Of a stretch of DNA of 64,000 bases, positions 33,842-41,120 are shown in pieces (positions within the stretch are counted from its first letter, which is position 1; every line of letters begins with the position of its first letter). Origin of the DNA: Jiangella alba (lineage in GTDB: Bacteria; Actinomycetota; Actinomycetes; Jiangellales; Jiangellaceae); contig NZ_FNUC01000003.1 in assembly GCF_900106035.1 (NCBI RefSeq), positions 1,977,501 through 2,041,500 on the forward strand, written 5' to 3'. A program made the translations under genes and the position numbers. The notes under the pieces were generated by a model, which had not been told where the DNA came from, searched no databases, and saw nothing but the letters and a program-made list of their open reading frames with translations.

Positions 33842-36105
33842 GCGACACCGCCGTCCGGCCGGACGCCAACGAGCTGCTCGAGCTGCAGGTGGCCGGCATG
33901 ACCTGCGCGGCCTGCGCGCGCCGCGTCGAGCGGGCCCTGAACGCGCTCGACGGCGTCACCGCGACCGTCAACTACGCCACCGAGCGCGCGGTGGTGGCCG
34001 GGGTGCCGGCCGCGGACGCCGCGCGAGCGGTCGAGGCGGTCCGCGCGGCCGGCTACGACGCCGCGCCCTGGGAGCGCGGCGACGACGAGTGGAGCCGCCG
34101 GGCTCGCACCGACCGCATCGCCTCGCTGCGCCGCCGGCTGATCGTGGCGGCGCTGCTGACCATCCCGCTGTGCGACCTCACCATCGTGCTGGCGCTGGTG
34201 CCGGAGTGGCGCTTCCCGTTCTGGGAGGCGGCCTGCGTCGCGCTGGCCGTCCCCATCGTGTTCTGGGCGGCCGCGCCGTTCCACCGGGCGGCGCTGCGGC
34301 ACCTGCGGCATCGCAGCTTCACCATGGACACGCTGGTGTCGCTCGGCATCACGGCGTCGTTCGGCTGGGCGGTCGTCACGCTGGCGATCGGCTCGGACGA
34401 GCCGGCCTACTGGCTGGGGTACGGCATGACGCCGGCCGGCGCCGACTCCCTCTACCTCGACGTCGCCGCGGCGATGACGACGTTCCAGCTGGCCGGCCGC
34501 TACTTCGAGACCCGGTCGCGGCGGCGGGCCGGCGACGTGCTGAACGCGCTGGACCGGCTGGCGGCCGTGAGCGTCCGCGTGCTGCGCGACGGGCGGGAGG
34601 TCCTCGTCGCGCCCGCCGAGCTGCGCGCGGGCGAGGTGTTCGTCGTGCTGCCGGGGGAGACGATCGCCGCCGACGGACGCGTCCGCGCCGGGCTCGCCGC
34701 CGTCGACGTCAGCGCCATGACCGGTGAACCGGTGCCGCGCGAGGTGCGCCCCGGCGACGACGTCGTCGGCGGGACGGTCAGCAGCGACGGCCGCCTCGAG
34801 GTGGTGGCCGAACGGGTCGGCGCGCACACCCAGCTGGCGCAGATGGTGGCGCTGGCCGAGGAGGCCCAGCAGCGCAAGGCCCGCATCCACGCTCTGGTCG
34901 ACCGAGTGGTCGCCGTGTTCGTGCCGGCGGTCATGGCGTTGTCGGCGGTGGTGCTGGCGGGCTGGCTGCTGGCCGGCGCGGCGCCGCGCGACGCCTTCGG
35001 CACGGCCGTCACCGTGCTCATCATCGCCTGCCCGTGCGCGCTGGGCCTGGCCACGCCGACCGCGCTGATGGTCGGCGTGGGCCGCGGCGCGCAGCTCGGG
35101 ATCCTCATCAAGGGCCACGACGCGCTCGAGGCGAGCGGCCGCATCGACGCCGTGGTCTTCGACAAGACCGGCACCCTCACCACCGGGATCATGCGGGTCG
35201 ACGCCGTCGTCGCGCGGGACGGGGCCGACGCCGGCGCGGTGCTGGCGCTGGCCGCGGCCGTCGAACGCGGCTCCGAGCACGCCATCGCCCGGGCGGTCGT
35301 GGCGCACGCCGACGAGACCGGCGCCGCCCAGGTGGCGGCCACCGATCACCGCACCCTTCCCGGACTGGGCGTCCGCGCGGTCGTCGGCGGCCGCGAGATC
35401 CTGGTCGGCGGACCCGGGCTGCTGCTCGACCAGGGCGTGGAGGTGCCCGCGTCGCTGCGCGCCGAGCTGGACCGGCGCGGCGCCGCCGGGCACACGACCG
35501 TGGTCGTCGCGGCCGGCGCGACGGCGCAGGCCGTCATCGCGCTCTCCGACACCGTCAAGCCGTCCGCCGCGCCCGCGGTCGCCCGGCTGCGCTCGCTCGG
35601 GTTGCGGACGATCCTGCTCACCGGCGACGGCCCGGCGGCCGCCGCGGCCGTCGCTCGTGCGGCGGGCATCGACGACGTGCGATCGCAGGTGCTGCCGGCC
35701 GCGAAGGCCGCCGCTGTCGAGCGGCTGCGGGCCGATGGCCGCCGGGTCGCCATGGTCGGCGACGGCATCAACGACGCCGCCGCTCTCGCCGCGGCCGATC
35801 TCGGCATCGCCGTGGTCGACGGCACCGACGTCGCCATGCGCGCGGCCGGCATCATCGTCGTCCGCGACGACCTGCGCGCCGTCGTCGACGCGGTCGAGCT
35901 GTCCCGCAAGACCCTGAGCACCATCCGCGGCAACCTGGTCTGGGCGTTCGGGTACAACCTGGCCGCCGTCCCGGTCGCGGCGGCCGGGCTGCTCAACCCG
36001 CTCATCGCGGCCGCCACGATGTCGCTGTCGTCGGTCCTGGTGGTCACCAACAGCCTGCGGCTGCGCTCGTTCCGGGCCCGGCGCCGGTCGGCCGGGCTTG
36101 GATAA
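33838..36105 (+). CDS. copA: Heavy-metal (copper-type) P1B ATPase
   Basis: A 755-residue P-type ATPase. It starts with one heavy-metal-associated domain (GMTCAAC, Cys23 and Cys26), then shows the transmembrane CPC metal site (about residues 398-400), the phosphorylation motif DKTGT (Asp442), TGEP in the actuator domain and GDGINDAAAL in the hinge. CPC with an N-terminal CxxC indicates Cu(I)/Ag(I) export. GTG start overlaps the previous gene by 4 nt. It is expressed with the CopD-CtaG fusion under the BlaI-type dyad. Confidence 0.93.
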   Translation: MSDTAVRPDANELLELQVAGMTCAACARRVERALNALDGVTATVNYATERAVVAGVPAADAARAVEAVRAAGYDAAPWERGDDEWSRRARTDRIASLRRRLIVAALLTIPLCDLTIVLALVPEWRFPFWEAACVALAVPIVFWAAAPFHRAALRHLRHRSFTMDTLVSLGITASFGWAVVTLAIGSDEPAYWLGYGMTPAGADSLYLDVAAAMTTFQLAGRYFETRSRRRAGDVLNALDRLAAVSVRVLRDGREVLVAPAELRAGEVFVVLPGETIAADGRVRAGLAAVDVSAMTGEPVPREVRPGDDVVGGTVSSDGRLEVVAERVGAHTQLAQMVALAEEAQQRKARIHALVDRVVAVFVPAVMALSAVVLAGWLLAGAAPRDAFGTAVTVLIIACPCALGLATPTALMVGVGRGAQLGILIKGHDALEASGRIDAVVFDKTGTLTTGIMRVDAVVARDGADAGAVLALAAAVERGSEHAIARAVVAHADETGAAQVAATDHRTLPGLGVRAVVGGREILVGGPGLLLDQGVEVPASLRAELDRRGAAGHTTVVVAAGATAQAVIALSDTVKPSAAPAVARLRSLGLRTILLTGDGPAAAAAVARAAGIDDVRSQVLPAAKAAAVERLRADGRRVAMVGDGINDAAALAAADLGIAVVDGTDVAMRAAGIIVVRDDLRAVVDAVELSRKTLSTIRGNLVWAFGYNLAAVPVAAAGLLNPLIAAATMSLSSVLVVTNSLRLRSFRARRRSAGLG

Positions 36106-36106
36106 C

Positions 36107-36652
36107 ATGTCGGCCGTGCCGTCCCCCGGACGTGGTCTGCCGCGCCTCGTGCGCGGTGCTGTGCTGGCCACGTTCTGCCTGCTCATGTCCATGGGTGCGC
36201 ATGTGGCCGCGGGCGGCAGCCCGCCGTTGTCGCCCGGTCTGCTGCTGTGCGCCGGGCTGCTCGTCGTCAGCTGTGTCGCGGCCGCCGACCGGCGTCGCGG
36301 GTTCGGCGGCATCGTCACGGTCGCCGGGGTGTCGCAGGTGGTGTTCCACCTGCTCAGCGCCGGTGGTGACCACGGCGGTTCGGCCGCCGTGGTGACGCCG
36401 GGGCCTGGCATGGTGCTGGCCCACGTCGTCGCGACGCTCGTCGTCGGAGCCGCGCTGGCCTGCGGGGAGCGGCTGGTGTGGTCGCTGGCCGCGCTGTGCG
36501 GCGTGGTCCGGGCGCTGCGGCTGGTCCGCTGCTGCCCGCCGCCCGGGCCCGCGCCGGCCGCCGCCGCGTTCGCCGCGCCCCGGCCCGTGCGCCGGTGGAT
36601 CCTGGCCCGCTCCGGGCCGGCCTGGCGCGGCCCGCCCGTCCTCTCGCACTGA
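36107..36652 (+). CDS. Uncharacterised membrane protein
   Basis: A 181-residue protein with about four hydrophobic segments (LVRGAVLATFCLLMSMGAHV, GLLLCAGLLVVSCVAAA, GIVTVAGVSQVVFHLL, MVLAHVVATLVVGAALACG), single histidines in three of them, and a basic proline-rich C-terminal tail. ATG lies 2 nt after the CopA stop. I do not recognise the family. His placement within helices and the operon position suggest a copper-related role, which is only inference. Confidence 0.6.
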   Translation: MSAVPSPGRGLPRLVRGAVLATFCLLMSMGAHVAAGGSPPLSPGLLLCAGLLVVSCVAAADRRRGFGGIVTVAGVSQVVFHLLSAGGDHGGSAAVVTPGPGMVLAHVVATLVVGAALACGERLVWSLAALCGVVRALRLVRCCPPPGPAPAAAAFAAPRPVRRWILARSGPAWRGPPVLSH

Positions 36653-36659
36653 GCGCCCC

Positions 36660-36684
36660 GCCGTCGCGGACCATCCGCGGCGGC
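36660..36684 (+). terminator. Strong hairpin, possible terminator after the copper operon
   Basis: An 11-bp stem (36660-36670 with 36674-36684, one G-U pair) closes a 3-nt loop, 8 nt after the membrane-protein stop. No T-tract follows, as is common in high-GC genomes. It separates the copper operon from the FecCD permease gene at 36781; the rest of that 128-nt gap shows nothing I can name. Confidence 0.4.
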
Positions 36685-36780
36685 GTCCCGGTGCGTGCTG
36701 CCGAGCCGCCGGGTTTCCCCCTGCCGGCGCGGTCCCCGGACTCCGGGGCGCGTCGCCGCAGGACGTGCGAGAGGACCCCC

Positions 36781-37818
36781 ATGCCGCAACGGTTCGTCGT
36801 CTTCGCCGCTCTGGTCGTGCTGCTCGTGCTCGGCGTCCTGGTGCTCCTGGGCCAGGGGTCGGTGCGGATCCCGCTCGACGAGGTCGCCTCGGTGCTGCTG
36901 GGCGGTGAGGCGAGCCGCGACGTGTACGAGACGGTGATCGTCGACGCGCGGCTGCCGAAGGCGCTCACCGCCGTGCTCGCCGGCGCCGCGCTCGCCGTCG
37001 GCGGCGCCCAGATGCAGACCCTGTTCCGCAACCCGCTGGCCGACCCGTTCGTCCTCGGGGTCAGCTCCGGCGCCCAGCTCGGCGCCGCCATCGTGATCCT
37101 GGGGACCACGGGCACCGGCTGGCTGAGCCAGCTCGGCGTGCTGGACCAGCTCGGCGTGACCGGCGCCGCGATCATCGGAGCCGGGCTGGTGCTCGTCCTC
37201 GCGCTGGCGGTCGCGCAGCGCGTCGCCGGGCCGGTCACCGTCCTGATCGTCGGCGTGATGTTCGGCTACCTGGCCGGCGCGGTCGTCGACGTGCTGGTCT
37301 ACTACACCGAGCCGGAGCGGCTGCAGAGCCTGGCCGGCTTCACCCGGGGCACCGTCCGGGACGTCTCGTGGGACGACCTGCGGGTGCTCGCGCCGGTCTG
37401 CGTCGTCGCCGTGGTCGTGTCGCTGGCGCTGGCGCGGCCGCTGAACGTCCTGCTGCTGGGGGAGCGGTACGCGGCGACGATGGGCATCCCGGTGCGCGCG
37501 GTGCAGCGGCTGTCGCTGGTCGCGGTCGCCGTGCTCGCCGGGGTGACCACCGCGTACTGCGGGGTGATCGGGTTCATCGGCCTGGCCGCCCCGCACCTGG
37601 TCAGGGGCCTGTTGCGCACGTCGGATCACCGGGTGGTGCTGCCGGCCTCGGCGCTGCTCGGGGCCGTGCTCGTGCTGGTCGCCGAGTACGTGGCCGGCGG
37701 GAACGGCGTCACCGGCACGGCCCTGCCGCTGAACTCGGTGACGGCCTTCATCGGCGGGCCGGTCGTGCTGTGGGTGCTGCTGCGCCGCCGGCGCGACTCG
37801 GCGCAGGTGCCGGCATGA
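36781..37818 (+). CDS. FecCD/BtuC-family ABC transporter permease (metal-chelate or cobalamin)
   Basis: A 345-residue permease of the FecCD family with about 9-10 transmembrane helices. It contains the family signatures RLPKALTAVLAGAALAVGGAQMQ, FRNPLADPFVLGVSSGAQLG and, near the C-terminus, VIGFIGLAAPHLVRGLL, which contacts the ATPase. ATG has GAGAGGA 5 nt upstream. It forms one operon with the ATPase and binding protein that follow. The substrate (iron siderophore, heme or cobalamin) cannot be chosen from the sequence, and no B12 riboswitch is visible upstream. Confidence 0.92.
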   Translation: MPQRFVVFAALVVLLVLGVLVLLGQGSVRIPLDEVASVLLGGEASRDVYETVIVDARLPKALTAVLAGAALAVGGAQMQTLFRNPLADPFVLGVSSGAQLGAAIVILGTTGTGWLSQLGVLDQLGVTGAAIIGAGLVLVLALAVAQRVAGPVTVLIVGVMFGYLAGAVVDVLVYYTEPERLQSLAGFTRGTVRDVSWDDLRVLAPVCVVAVVVSLALARPLNVLLLGERYAATMGIPVRAVQRLSLVAVAVLAGVTTAYCGVIGFIGLAAPHLVRGLLRTSDHRVVLPASALLGAVLVLVAEYVAGGNGVTGTALPLNSVTAFIGGPVVLWVLLRRRRDSAQVPA

Positions 37819-38879
37819 CCGGCGACGCGGTCCTCGCGGCCGCCGGCCTGACCGCCGGGTACCAGGGAGCCCGCCGCCGGCCCGTCGCCGTCGTCGAGTC
37901 GGTGTCGGCGTCGCTGCGGCCCGGCCGGCTGGTCTGCCTGCTCGGGCCGAACGGCGCCGGGAAGTCGACGCTGCTGCGCACCCTGGTGGGCAGCCAGCCG
38001 GCGCTGGGCGGGTCCGTGCGCCTGGACGGCGCGGAACTGTCGCGGCTGACGGCCCGCGAGCGGGCCCGGCGGCTCGCGGTCGTGCTGACCGACCGCGTCG
38101 ACGTCGGCCTGCTCACCGCCCGCGACCTGGTGACCATGGGCCGCACCCCGCGCACGGGCTGGTTCGGCGCCCTGCGCGGCGCCGACCACGACGTCGTCGA
38201 CTGGGCGCTGGCGGCGGCCGGCGCCACCGAGCTGGCCGGCCGGCACGTCGACGAGCTGTCCGACGGCGAGCGGCAACGGGTCATGGTCGCCCGCGCGCTG
38301 GCGCAGCAGCCGTCGGTGCTGGTCCTGGACGAGCCGACCGCGTTCCTGGACCTCACCCGCCGGGTCGAGCTGATGGCGCTGCTGCGCCGGCTGGCCGCCG
38401 AGACCGGCCTGGCCGTGCTGATGTCGATGCACGACCTCGAGCTGGCGCTGCGCACCGCCGACGAGATCTGGCTGGTCCATCCCGGCGGGCGGTTCCAGGC
38501 GGGCGCGCCGGAGGATCTCGGCGCCGACGGCAGCATCGCGGCGGCCTACGCCGGCGACGGCATCAGGTTCGACCACGCGGCCGGCACCTTCGTGACCGAC
38601 GGGCGCGAGGACGGCCCGGCCGTCAACGTCGGCGGCGACGAGACCGCGGTGCACTGGGCGCGCCGGGCGGCCGCCCGGGCCGGCGTGGCCGTCGCCGCGT
38701 CGGCCGCCCACCGCCTCGAGGTCCGTGACGGACCACCGGTGACCTGGACCCTCACCGCCGCCGGCCGCGCGACCAGCGGTTCCGGCTTCGCCACCTTGCA
38801 CGGCCGGCTCGCGGAGCTCGCGCCGGCCACCTCCGGCCTCCCGGCCGACCCCGCAGAGACGAGGAGCACCACACCATGA
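37815..38879 (+). CDS. FecE/BtuD-type ABC transporter ATPase with C-terminal extension
   Basis: A 354-residue ATPase. Walker A is GPNGAGKST (44-52), the signature motif LSDGERQRV, Walker B VLVLDEPT, and the His switch lies in SMHDLEL. The ABC domain ends near residue 250. A further region of about 100 residues follows (VNVGGDETAVHWARRAAARA ... SGSGFATLHGRLAELAPA) that most FecE proteins lack, and it may be a regulatory or ligand-sensing domain. It overlaps both neighbours by 4 nt. Confidence 0.9.
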   Translation: MTGDAVLAAAGLTAGYQGARRRPVAVVESVSASLRPGRLVCLLGPNGAGKSTLLRTLVGSQPALGGSVRLDGAELSRLTARERARRLAVVLTDRVDVGLLTARDLVTMGRTPRTGWFGALRGADHDVVDWALAAAGATELAGRHVDELSDGERQRVMVARALAQQPSVLVLDEPTAFLDLTRRVELMALLRRLAAETGLAVLMSMHDLELALRTADEIWLVHPGGRFQAGAPEDLGADGSIAAAYAGDGIRFDHAAGTFVTDGREDGPAVNVGGDETAVHWARRAAARAGVAVAASAAHRLEVRDGPPVTWTLTAAGRATSGSGFATLHGRLAELAPATSGLPADPAETRSTTP

Positions 38880-40111
38880 ACCGAGCGTCCCGCACCACCG
38901 TCCCGGCCCTGGCCGCTGCCCTGCTCGTGCTCGCCGGCTGCGGCGCCGACGACGACACCCGGCCGGCCGCCGAGGCCGACGTCCGCGGCTGCGTCACGGA
39001 CCAGTCCGGCGACGACGACCACTTCCCGGTCAAGAGCACCGTCGAGGAGTCGGAGCTGTGGAACATCGAGTACTTCGGCTCCTACAAGGTCATCACCGTC
39101 GCCGACGGTGAGAACCCCGGCGACGAGGACCTGCGCTACGTCCTGTACCAGTGCGGGACGCCGCAGCCGCCGGCCGAGGGCGTCCTGGCCGACGCGCTGT
39201 TCGTCGAGATCCCGGTCGACAGCGCCACCGTCACGTCGTTCAACGCGCTGGCGATGATCGACCGGGTCGGCCGGAACCGGTCCGTCACCGGGCTCAGCGG
39301 CCAGCTTTTGGGCAACGGTGACCAGGACGCCTGGTACGCGAGCGTCATCGAGGAGGCCGGCGACCCGCTCCCGGTCGGCGAGTACACCGACCTCGACCGC
39401 GAGACGCTGCTCGTCCTGGAGAACGACGTCCTGTTCATGTCCGGCTTCGGCGTGGGCTTCGACGACATCACCAACGCTCGCGCCGCCGGGCTGCCTGGCG
39501 TCAGCGTCTCGAACCGGCTCGAGACGCACGCCCTCGCCTCCGCCGAGTGGATCAAGATGATCGGGGCGTTCTACAACGCCGAGGAGGCCGCCAACGCCGA
39601 GTTCGACGCCATCCGCGGCCGCTTCGACGCCGTCGTCGAGCGGGTCACCGGCGCCGGCGCCGCCACCGGCCGGCAGGTCGGCTACGTCTGCGTCGGCGAG
39701 CAGTTCTGCGGCGACTTCTTCTACGCGCACGGGGTGGACACGCTGAACGGGCGGCTGCTGGCCCAGCTGGGCGCGGACAACCCGTTCGGCGACGACAACA
39801 CCGAGCCCAACGGCAGGCTCTACGACTACGAGGCGGCCCTGGGCGCCGGCGCCGACGCGGACTTCTTCATCAACTACGCCCCGATGAGCGAGCACCTGGC
39901 CACGACCGCCGCCGACTCGCGCTACCAGAGCTTCGCGCCCATCGCCGCGGGCCGGTTCCTCGCCGTGGCGGACGAGAGCTTCCAGGAGTGCCGGGCCAAG
40001 GGCTACCTCGACGTCGACCTGCTGATCAAGGACTACGCGATCGGCCTCGCCCCCGACCTGTTCCCCGGCGAGCGCGGCACCTGCTATGTCGCGCCGGCCG
40101 CGGCGGGGTGA
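38876..40111 (+). CDS. ABC transporter substrate-binding lipoprotein (TroA/BtuF-like fold)
   Basis: A 411-residue lipoprotein with signal peptide and lipobox LAGC (Cys22). The mature part matches class III periplasmic binding proteins of metal-chelate importers: two lobes joined by a long helix (EWIKMIGAFYNAEEAANAEF). The partner permease and ATPase are immediately upstream with a 4-nt overlap. Unusually for the class it is long and carries extra Cys residues (YQCGTP, VCVGEQFCGD). It ends 1 nt before the convergent flavin reductase stop. Confidence 0.85.
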   Translation: MNRASRTTVPALAAALLVLAGCGADDDTRPAAEADVRGCVTDQSGDDDHFPVKSTVEESELWNIEYFGSYKVITVADGENPGDEDLRYVLYQCGTPQPPAEGVLADALFVEIPVDSATVTSFNALAMIDRVGRNRSVTGLSGQLLGNGDQDAWYASVIEEAGDPLPVGEYTDLDRETLLVLENDVLFMSGFGVGFDDITNARAAGLPGVSVSNRLETHALASAEWIKMIGAFYNAEEAANAEFDAIRGRFDAVVERVTGAGAATGRQVGYVCVGEQFCGDFFYAHGVDTLNGRLLAQLGADNPFGDDNTEPNGRLYDYEAALGAGADADFFINYAPMSEHLATTAADSRYQSFAPIAAGRFLAVADESFQECRAKGYLDVDLLIKDYAIGLAPDLFPGERGTCYVAPAAAG

Positions 40112-40112
40112 G

Positions 40113-40655
40113 TCACCCGGCGGCCCGGTGCTCGACCCGTCCGTAGGCGCCGGCGTGGTAGACGAGGGGCGCGTGCTCGCCGCCGCTCCAGGCGTGGGTG
40201 ACGCGGGCGACGACGATGTGGTGGTCGCCGACCGGGTGGCGGTCGACGACCACGGCGCGGAGGTGGCCGGGCGCGCTGTCGAGGACCGGTTCACCGGTGA
40301 CCAGCCGCGACCACCGGGTGGGCGCGGCGAACCGGTCGATGCCGCTGGTGGCGAACGTGGTGGCGAGGCCGTGCTGGTCGTCGGCGAGGAAGTTGACCAC
40401 GAGCGTGGGCGCGATCGCGACGGCGGGCCAGCTGGACGCCGTCGTCGCGAGGGCGAACGAGAGCAGCGGCGGGTCGAGGGACACCGAGGCGAGGGACGTC
40501 GCGGTGAACCCGGCCGGCCGGCCGCCGGCGTCGGCGGTGATGACGACGACACCGGCGGCGTGGCGGCGGAAGGCGGCCCGGAACGCGTCGGCGTCGACGG
40601 AGACGGGCTGGGCCGGCCTGGGGGACGGGGCCGGGGTGTGGAGGCGGACGGACAT
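40113..40655 (-). CDS. Flavin reductase (FMN/FAD reductase for two-component monooxygenases)
   Basis: A 180-residue protein of the flavin reductase-like (SsuE-unrelated, HpaC/DszD-type) fold: FRRHAAGVVVITADAGGRPAGF, TSLASVSLDPPLLSFAL, FLADDQHGLATTFA. It would use NAD(P)H to make reduced FMN for the DszA-, SfnB- and SsuD-like monooxygenases encoded across the divergent control region. ATG follows AGGAG. The dyad at 40792-40816 lies 137 nt upstream, and a matching dyad precedes the oppositely oriented transporter operon, so co-regulation is likely. Confidence 0.9.
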   Translation of the reverse strand: MSVRLHTPAPSPRPAQPVSVDADAFRAAFRRHAAGVVVITADAGGRPAGFTATSLASVSLDPPLLSFALATTASSWPAVAIAPTLVVNFLADDQHGLATTFATSGIDRFAAPTRWSRLVTGEPVLDSAPGHLRAVVVDRHPVGDHHIVVARVTHAWSGGEHAPLVYHAGAYGRVEHRAAG

Positions 40656-40791
40656 GGGGCGGCTCCTGGGTAGGTGACGGCGGAGGTGCGCCGGAGCGGC
40701 GACCTCGACGGAACCCGGGATCGATGACGGGGCCGGCTGCCGACGCGGATCAGGCCGTCCGCGTCGCTGGGTGAGCCACGGCCCGCACTCA

Positions 40792-40816
40792 ATTTCCTAC
40801 TGAGCAGCTAGGAAAT
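40792..40816. promoter_or_regulatory. 25-bp dyad ATTTCCTA-N9-TAGGAAAT, copy 1
   Basis: A perfect inverted repeat, arms of 8 bp and spacer of 9 nt, located on the flavin-reductase side of the divergent region. It shares the core TTCCTA-N9-TAGGAA with the site at 40881. The perfection and repetition make chance unlikely. It is presumably bound by a dimeric sulfur-responsive regulator not encoded here. Confidence 0.75.
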
Positions 40817-40880
40817 CAACCGGCCATCCAGATGGCGGACGAATTCGAGACGCGTGTCTCAGGTGTCGGACATTGCCTTG

Positions 40881-40905
40881 TATTCCTACCTACTTACTAG
40901 GAATA
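40881..40905. promoter_or_regulatory. 25-bp dyad TATTCCTA-N9-TAGGAATA, copy 2
   Basis: A perfect inverted repeat with the same arm and spacer lengths as copy 1, 65 nt away. It ends at the first base of an ATG that opens the leader-peptide frame, so it must overlap the promoter of the transporter/monooxygenase operon (TAGGAAT at 40898-40904 could be its -10). A bound protein would block initiation. Confidence 0.75.
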
Positions 40906-40913
40906 TGGCCGGT

Positions 40914-41003
40914 ATGACTGCTGGCGACCTCCTGGTACGGCGACTCGCCGTCGACCTCATGCGCAGCGCCAGCGCACTGTGTCCGCTCTGCTCGCACCGC
41001 TGA
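40914..41003 (+). CDS. Cysteine-ended leader peptide of the organosulfur operon
   Basis: A 29-residue frame with core VRRLAVDLMRSASALC and the end PLCSHR (Cys codons at 40980 and 40989). It fits a pattern I recall for short actinomycete leader peptides before sulfur genes (R-x-H/A-VDL-x-R-x-x-S-A-x-C). ATG 40914 is 11 nt after AGGA; ATG 40905 is in frame too. Ten nt after its stop is a hairpin GTCGGCG-N7-CGCCGAC (41013-41033). Slow translation of the Cys codons at low Cys-tRNA may control expression of the genes from 41121. Confidence 0.65.
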   Translation: MTAGDLLVRRLAVDLMRSASALCPLCSHR

Positions 41004-41012
41004 TCCTGCCGC

Positions 41013-41033
41013 GTCGGCGATGGGTGCGCCGAC
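41013..41033 (+). promoter_or_regulatory. Post-leader hairpin, candidate attenuator
   Basis: A perfect 7-bp stem GTCGGCG/CGCCGAC with a 7-nt loop starts 10 nt after the leader peptide stop. Part of it (GTGCGC, 41024-41029) can instead pair with GCGCAC (40972-40977) just before the first leader Cys codon. The two structures are mutually exclusive, so ribosome position on the Cys codons could choose between them. No T-tract follows. Confidence 0.45.
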
Positions 41034-41120
41034 CTCGATCCGCACGGTACCCGGGTGATCCCCCCGTTCTGGCCGCCGGCCGCGCCATGTCCTGGCGCCC
41101 GCGACGAAGGAGCTGCACAC

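Larger units (their letters stand above)
40656..41120. other. 465-nt divergent control region of the organosulfur cluster
   Basis: Between flavin reductase (minus) and the binding-protein gene (plus). Reading left to right it holds a perfect 8-bp-stem hairpin GACGCGGA-N8-TCCGCGTC (minus-strand sense, 40742-40765), two TTCCTA-N9-TAGGAA dyads (40792-40816, 40881-40905), a cysteine-ended leader peptide (40914-41003), and a hairpin just after it (41013-41033). It is markedly AT-richer around the dyads. I looked for a SAM riboswitch and did not find its conserved core. Confidence 0.6.

Noticed and set aside
36653-36780. Possible cobalamin riboswitch before the FecCD/BtuC-type permease
   Set aside because: The gap is only 128 nt and lacks the B12-box core; only a simple hairpin at 36660-36684 is clear.
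33778-37629. Very long open frame on the minus strand opposite the copper and ABC genes
   Set aside because: It is the antisense shadow of GC-rich coding DNA; its translation is compositionally biased (Arg, Gln, His, Asp, Gly) with no domain, and the plus strand carries clear families.
40656-40800. Possible SAM-type riboswitch upstream of the flavin reductase
   Set aside because: There is a hairpin and a CAGCGAC-like stretch, but the conserved SAM-I or SAM-IV core bases and pseudoknot partner are not present.
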